64,000 nucleotides of DNA from Candidatus Mailhella excrementigallinarum (GTDB taxonomy: Bacteria; Desulfobacterota; Desulfovibrionia; Desulfovibrionales; Desulfovibrionaceae), in contig CALUUZ010000008.1 of the NCBI GenBank assembly GCA_944324075.1, forward strand, positions 62,001 through 126,000, read 5' to 3'. The position numbers were made by a program, and so were the translations under genes. This document shows positions 60,028-64,000 of this stretch, in pieces (position 1 is the first letter of the stretch; every line of letters begins with the position of its first letter). The notes under the pieces were generated by a model. That model searched no databases. It worked only from the letters and a program-made list of their open reading frames with translations, and was not told the origin of the DNA.

Positions 60028-63000
60028 CTATTCCACCACCATGCGCCCCGCCGCGCCTGTCGCGCTCAGGCGGGGATCGTACATGGCCTCCGCATGCAGC
60101 GGGGGCAGGGTGAATTCCCCTCTGGTCACGGCCCGCGCCCGGTAGGCGAAGACGCCGTCCCCGGTTCCGACGGACGTGAAGAGCAGCATGCGATCCTCAC
60201 GCCGCTCGGCATGGTCCGGGGCAAGCATGGCGGATTTCGTGCCGCCGGGAATGGAATCCAGCCCCGCCTCCAGCGCGCCGCCGCCTTCGGCCATGATCAT
60301 TTCCAGCCCGCCGGGCAGGATGTCGCTGACGGCCACATTGTCCGCCGGACGATCATAGGCGCGCACATGAAGGATCACAATCAGCTCCTCGCCCTGCTTC
60401 ACCGCCCGCAGGAAGCGCCCCGTTCCGTCCATTACGGTGTTTCCCTCCCTGTCGCGGATCTCGCGGAACGCCTCCATGCCCCTGTACTCCGGGGCGGAAG
60501 GAAGCACTGCGTCAAAGCCTGTGCCCAGAACTTCCCAGAACAGCGGAAGCCCCGCTTTCAGGCGCAGGGACGCCACATCGGCGGGTGAAGGCGAAGAGGC
60601 GGCCTGCCCCTGTTCCAGCGCAATCCGGGCCATGCCGTCCGTCATCGCGCCCCGGGCCAGCACCGCGCCGGAAGCGTCCAGCGCCTCCAGCGCCGCGTCC
60701 GCCTCCTTCCCCGCCGTATCGGCGTCCATCCCCGCCCTGAGCGCGCGGGCACAGGCCAGCATGGCGCGGGAAGTCTGCGCGGCGGAGAACGTGGTGAAGG
60801 ACCCGGAGGAAGCCAGCTCCAGCATCTCATCCACCATTGCCATGCTCTTCCGTTCCCCGAGCATGTCCGGGAACTGCCCGGCCAGCACGGAAAGATAGAA
60901 GGCGCGGGCGGCCAGTCCGTCAAAGACGCCGGGGCTCCAGGCCCGCACCGGATCGGGCGTGAAGCCCTCCACCAGCTTCCGGCCTTCCTCCGGCCGCATC
61001 ATGAGCTGCCAGCACCCGCCCATGAACACGGCGGCGATATCCCCGCTCCAGGCGGGCCTGCCGTCAGCCGTCACATGGCGGTTCAGCCAGGCATCCAGGT
61101 TGGCGAGAATATTGGACGTGAGCACGCCGTTCCGGGTCAGCACCCAGGCGGCGTAGGCGCGCACCCGCGCGTCATGCAGGGAGCCGGGCACGCTGGATGC
61201 GGCTTCCTCCAGCCCGGCCAGCAGACTCCGCTCCAGATTGTAGGGCGGCATGATGCCGGCCTCCTTCGCGGTGGTGAGAAAATCCGCCGCATAGGTCGAA
61301 AGCAGCAGGTTTTCGCGCGCCCAGCTCCCGGGCCACATGGAGAAGTTTCCGCTGCCGTCGCTGCGGGCGGCAAGCATGGACAGGGCCTCCCGCACCGCGG
61401 CACGCAGCCTTTCGGCATCAGGAGAACCGCCGGCGGGCACGAATTCGGGCATGGAGAGCATGACCAGCGCCGGGAAGGCCGCGCTGATCAACTGCTCGGT
61501 GCAGCCGTAGGGACAGGCGTTCAGATAGCCCATGAAGCCGCGCACCACCGGCAGCGGCAGAGCCGAGGCCGTGGCGGAAAATGCCGAGAATTCCGGGCGC
61601 AATCTGCGCGAGGCCTTCCACACCACGCCGTCCGAAGAGGCGGAAGGCGTCATGCGCCCGAAGGAGACCGCGGCGGCGCGGGGAATCGCGGGCCGCACGG
61701 AAAGCGCGGCGGAACGCGTCACCTCACGCCCCTGTTCCCCCTCGGGCGGCGCGACGCGGAACAGCACCCTGTCGCCGCCCAGCCTTTCCGTGGCGCGCAG
61801 ACGCATGGTCACGGTCCGGCTCCGGGCATGGTACAGCTCCACCTCTGCGGGAGGAGGAGTCAGCAGCTCCAGCCCCGCGCCGGGTTCCACGCTCACCCGC
61901 AGACGGCGGCCGGGGACGGCCCTGCCGGAGGCGGAGCCGCCATCCGGCGCGCCGGGCGCAAGCCCGCTCATGTCCGTCATGGTCAGCGCGGCCTCGAACT
62001 CGTCGCCGGGCGCGACAAAAAGCGGGAAGGAGGGCCGCAGCACCACCTCGGCCTGCACCCTGACATCCCTGCGGCAGGAGGAAAGGCCCCAGTCGTCCCC
62101 GTCCGCCGAATACGCCACGGCCATGATCCGCAACTGCCCGCTGAAGTAATCCGGCAGGGGAATGTTCACGGTGCGGGCTTCCGGCCCGGCATCCACGATG
62201 CCCGACCAGAAGGCCACGGACTTTTCCCCCGGCCTGCGGAAGGGATTCTGCCCCATGGCGGCGGCTTTCAGCCCCTCGCCCCCGCCGTATGCCGCCAGAG
62301 CGGCATGCAGCAGGCCGTATTCCGGCATGAGCAGATCAAAATACTGGGATGTCCTTACCTGAAGGGCGCGGTCGCCCAGCATGGCCCTGAGCGGATCGGG
62401 CGTCTTGAAGCCGGTAAGCTGCAATACCCCTTCATCAACGGCAAAGACCACGGCCCTGCAAGGGCGCTTTGCCCGCACTTCCACCGGCAGATCGCCGCCG
62501 GGCCGGGCCACGGCCTCTCCCCCGGACCCGGTCAGGCGCGGTTCAAGGCTGAGTTCAAGGTCCCGCCGGGCCATGTTCACGGTGAAAGGCTGCGCCAGCG
62601 CGGCGTGAGGCCGGGTGAAGATATCCCTGTCGTCCGGCGAGCGGAAATAGGTGACATTCAGGTAGGCCCGCCCCTCGAAATCGGACGGCAGGGCAATTTC
62701 CCGAATTTCGGTTCCCCCCTCGGAACGGAACCACTTCTCCGCCACCACGCGCTCGCGCTCCACCGTGATCAGCCCCGCGCCCCTGTACGGCGTGGTCAGC
62801 ATGACCTTCATGGTTTCGCCGGGGTTGTAGTCCTTCCTGTCCAGATTGACGCGCAGCACGGGGTCGCGCAGCGCGTCGCCCAGAACGGGAGCCGTGCCCG
62901 CCACGACATAGGGTATGCGCGCCAGAACCGTGCCGTCGGCGGCGCGCACCGCCAGCACCCTTTCCCCGGGAGTCGACGTGTCAAGCAGTATCTTCCGCTC

Positions 63001-64000
63001 TTCCGCGCCAAGAACGGCCTGCGCCGACGCCAGCGGCGTCTCCCGGCGCATGTTTTCATAGCGGTACATGCCGCGCTCATCCCGGATGAGACTCTTCGTC
63101 CAGATCACTCCCAGGGTTTCCAGCGTCACCTCGCCCAGCGCACGGGGCGCAAGGGAGGAATCCACGGCCAGCAGCGACAGTTCCGCCTTGCCGCCCTGCG
63201 GCAGCCAGTCCAGCTCAGACGGGGACTTCCAGCCCAGAACATACTCCAGAGGGGACACCATGACGCTTGCGCGGGCCGTTACGCTCCGGCCCCCGCCCGG
63301 CTCGAAGCCGCGCGCCGTGACATCCAGACGGCAGGAGGCTTCCGACCACGCGTCGGCGGGCAGGACGAAGCGCGCCGCGCCGTCCGCTCCCGTTTCCTCC
63401 TCTCCAAGCTCCCGTGAGGAAGCGCGGGCCAGCGGCGCGGCATCGTGAAAATGCCAGCCGGAATAGCCGGGGAGGGAGAACACGGCCGGAGAAACGTCCA
63501 GCCGCCCTTCCACCCGCGCTCCGGACGCGGGCGCGCCGAACAGGTTTTCAAGCTCCAGCCCGGCCGCCAGCCCTTCCTTCAGATCCTGCGGGCGCAGCCA
63601 GCCGCCCCCGGCGGGACGGGGAGAGACGGCCACGTTCAGGCGCAGGGTATCGGGCTGAAATTCCTCCACCCGGAAGAACAGCGCGCGCAGGAGTTCCCCT
63701 TTCCCGCTCCCGTCACGCAGGCGCAGCTCGAGCGAATACAGGCCGGTGGGTGCTGTTGCGGCAACGGGGTATTCCAGTTCACCGAACCCCGATTCCGGCA
63801 GGAACAGATCCCAGGCGGCCGCGGTGTTGCCGCGCGGATCAAGCAGTTCCGCCCGCAGCGGCAGATTCTTCATGGCTTCGCGCATGGCCGGGCCGCCGCT
63901 CTGGCGCACAATGTAGGCCGCGTGCATGCTTTCTCCGGGGCGGTACATGTCCCGTTCACCGAACAGGAACACATTCAGCCCGTCTTCCGTTTCCGTTTCT
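60028..64000 (-). CDS. Bacterial alpha-2-macroglobulin (5' end beyond the window)
   Basis: The visible part is 1,323 codons running off the window edge (minus strand, C-terminus at 60028). It starts inside the MG domain with ETETEDGLNVFLFGERDMYRPGES. Downstream lie macroglobulin-type beta domains, the thioester motif PYGCTEQL and the alpha-alpha barrel with the receptor-like C-terminal domain. Bacterial A2M is a periplasmic protease trap anchored to the inner membrane, which covalently captures attacking proteases and is thought to work with PBP1C to guard or repair the wall. The gene precedes pbpC on the same strand, the classical pairing. Its start lies beyond 64000. Confidence 0.95.
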   Translation of the reverse strand, partial: ETETEDGLNVFLFGERDMYRPGESMHAAYIVRQSGGPAMREAMKNLPLRAELLDPRGNTAAAWDLFLPESGFGELEYPVAATAPTGLYSLELRLRDGSGKGELLRALFFRVEEFQPDTLRLNVAVSPRPAGGGWLRPQDLKEGLAAGLELENLFGAPASGARVEGRLDVSPAVFSLPGYSGWHFHDAAPLARASSRELGEEETGADGAARFVLPADAWSEASCRLDVTARGFEPGGGRSVTARASVMVSPLEYVLGWKSPSELDWLPQGGKAELSLLAVDSSLAPRALGEVTLETLGVIWTKSLIRDERGMYRYENMRRETPLASAQAVLGAEERKILLDTSTPGERVLAVRAADGTVLARIPYVVAGTAPVLGDALRDPVLRVNLDRKDYNPGETMKVMLTTPYRGAGLITVERERVVAEKWFRSEGGTEIREIALPSDFEGRAYLNVTYFRSPDDRDIFTRPHAALAQPFTVNMARRDLELSLEPRLTGSGGEAVARPGGDLPVEVRAKRPCRAVVFAVDEGVLQLTGFKTPDPLRAMLGDRALQVRTSQYFDLLMPEYGLLHAALAAYGGGEGLKAAAMGQNPFRRPGEKSVAFWSGIVDAGPEARTVNIPLPDYFSGQLRIMAVAYSADGDDWGLSSCRRDVRVQAEVVLRPSFPLFVAPGDEFEAALTMTDMSGLAPGAPDGGSASGRAVPGRRLRVSVEPGAGLELLTPPPAEVELYHARSRTVTMRLRATERLGGDRVLFRVAPPEGEQGREVTRSAALSVRPAIPRAAAVSFGRMTPSASSDGVVWKASRRLRPEFSAFSATASALPLPVVRGFMGYLNACPYGCTEQLISAAFPALVMLSMPEFVPAGGSPDAERLRAAVREALSMLAARSDGSGNFSMWPGSWARENLLLSTYAADFLTTAKEAGIMPPYNLERSLLAGLEEAASSVPGSLHDARVRAYAAWVLTRNGVLTSNILANLDAWLNRHVTADGRPAWSGDIAAVFMGGCWQLMMRPEEGRKLVEGFTPDPVRAWSPGVFDGLAARAFYLSVLAGQFPDMLGERKSMAMVDEMLELASSGSFTTFSAAQTSRAMLACARALRAGMDADTAGKEADAALEALDASGAVLARGAMTDGMARIALEQGQAASSPSPADVASLRLKAGLPLFWEVLGTGFDAVLPSAPEYRGMEAFREIRDREGNTVMDGTGRFLRAVKQGEELIVILHVRAYDRPADNVAVSDILPGGLEMIMAEGGGALEAGLDSIPGGTKSAMLAPDHAERREDRMLLFTSVGTGDGVFAYRARAVTRGEFTLPPLHAEAMYDPRLSATGAAGRMVVE

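Noticed and set aside
61075-63417. Long open frame on the plus strand opposite the alpha-2-macroglobulin gene.
   Set aside because: Antisense shadow of a GC-rich coding region; composition is His/Gly/Gln/Arg-rich with no recognisable domain, whereas the minus frame has a clear A2M thioester motif. The same applies to long frames opposite pbpC, lpxA, the porins and the symporter.

Overview
The window looks like chromosomal DNA of a high-GC, Gram-negative anaerobe. It most resembles a member of the Desulfovibrionaceae, but I cannot name the genus. The evidence is lipid A genes (lpxA, lpxD), two Desulfovibrio-type outer-membrane porins, a Mn-dependent pyrophosphatase, citramalate-based isoleucine synthesis, an AprAB-like flavoprotein/ferredoxin pair and an NADH:flavin oxidoreductase of the anaerobic enoate-reductase type. 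Assignments come from reading translations and motifs; no database search was run.

Layout. 0-7.4 kb: an EamA transporter, then the compact operon acpS, nnrE-nnrD fusion, tsaE, lysC, cimA, closed by an intrinsic terminator. 7.6-15 kb: a Crp-type regulator, a hybrid histidine kinase, a chemoreceptor and CheV. 15-22.1 kb: flavin reductase, MltB-like transglycosylase, an S24-fold repressor whose catalytic dyad looks missing, hflKC, a phosphomannomutase and tRNA-Arg(ACG). 23-30 kb: a porin, a DUF486 membrane protein, and a LysR / enoate-reductase-like flavoenzyme / anion-permease cluster. 30-35 kb (minus strand): ompH-lpxD-fabZ-lpxA plus ppaC. 35-38.5 kb: a large TPR/zinc-knuckle membrane protein divergent from a MoaE-like protein. 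38.5-46 kb: an HTH regulator facing an operon of AprA-like flavoprotein, dicluster ferredoxin, small symporter accessory protein, Na+/solute symporter, an unknown protein and a tyrosine-phenol-lyase/tryptophanase family enzyme. 46-55 kb: methyltransferase, ADP-forming acyl-CoA synthetase, Tim44-domain protein, MltD-like transglycosylase, rRNA methyltransferase, short DarP and DUF3467. 55-64 kb: a second porin, then penicillin-binding protein 1C with bacterial alpha-2-macroglobulin (5' end beyond the window).

The most unusual general feature is the intergenic DNA. At least four families of non-coding repeats fill most gaps, called A to D here. A is about 160-190 bp with GAGCGTTTT-type ends and often abuts stop codons. 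B and C are MITE-like elements with GGCTCTGTT-type terminal inverted repeats; C is about 311-313 bp. D is about 180 bp and ends exactly at the start codon of three different genes, supplying their ribosome binding site. One C copy is inserted inside a D copy with a 9-bp target duplication, and another sits inside an A-type end.

The best candidate for an undescribed system is the 39.4-45.9 kb operon. A 26-bp perfect palindrome and a nine-codon, translationally overlapping leader peptide precede a redox pair, a symporter and a beta-eliminating lyase whose specificity residues are tryptophanase-like on a TPL-like scaffold. The substrate is not evident from sequence.
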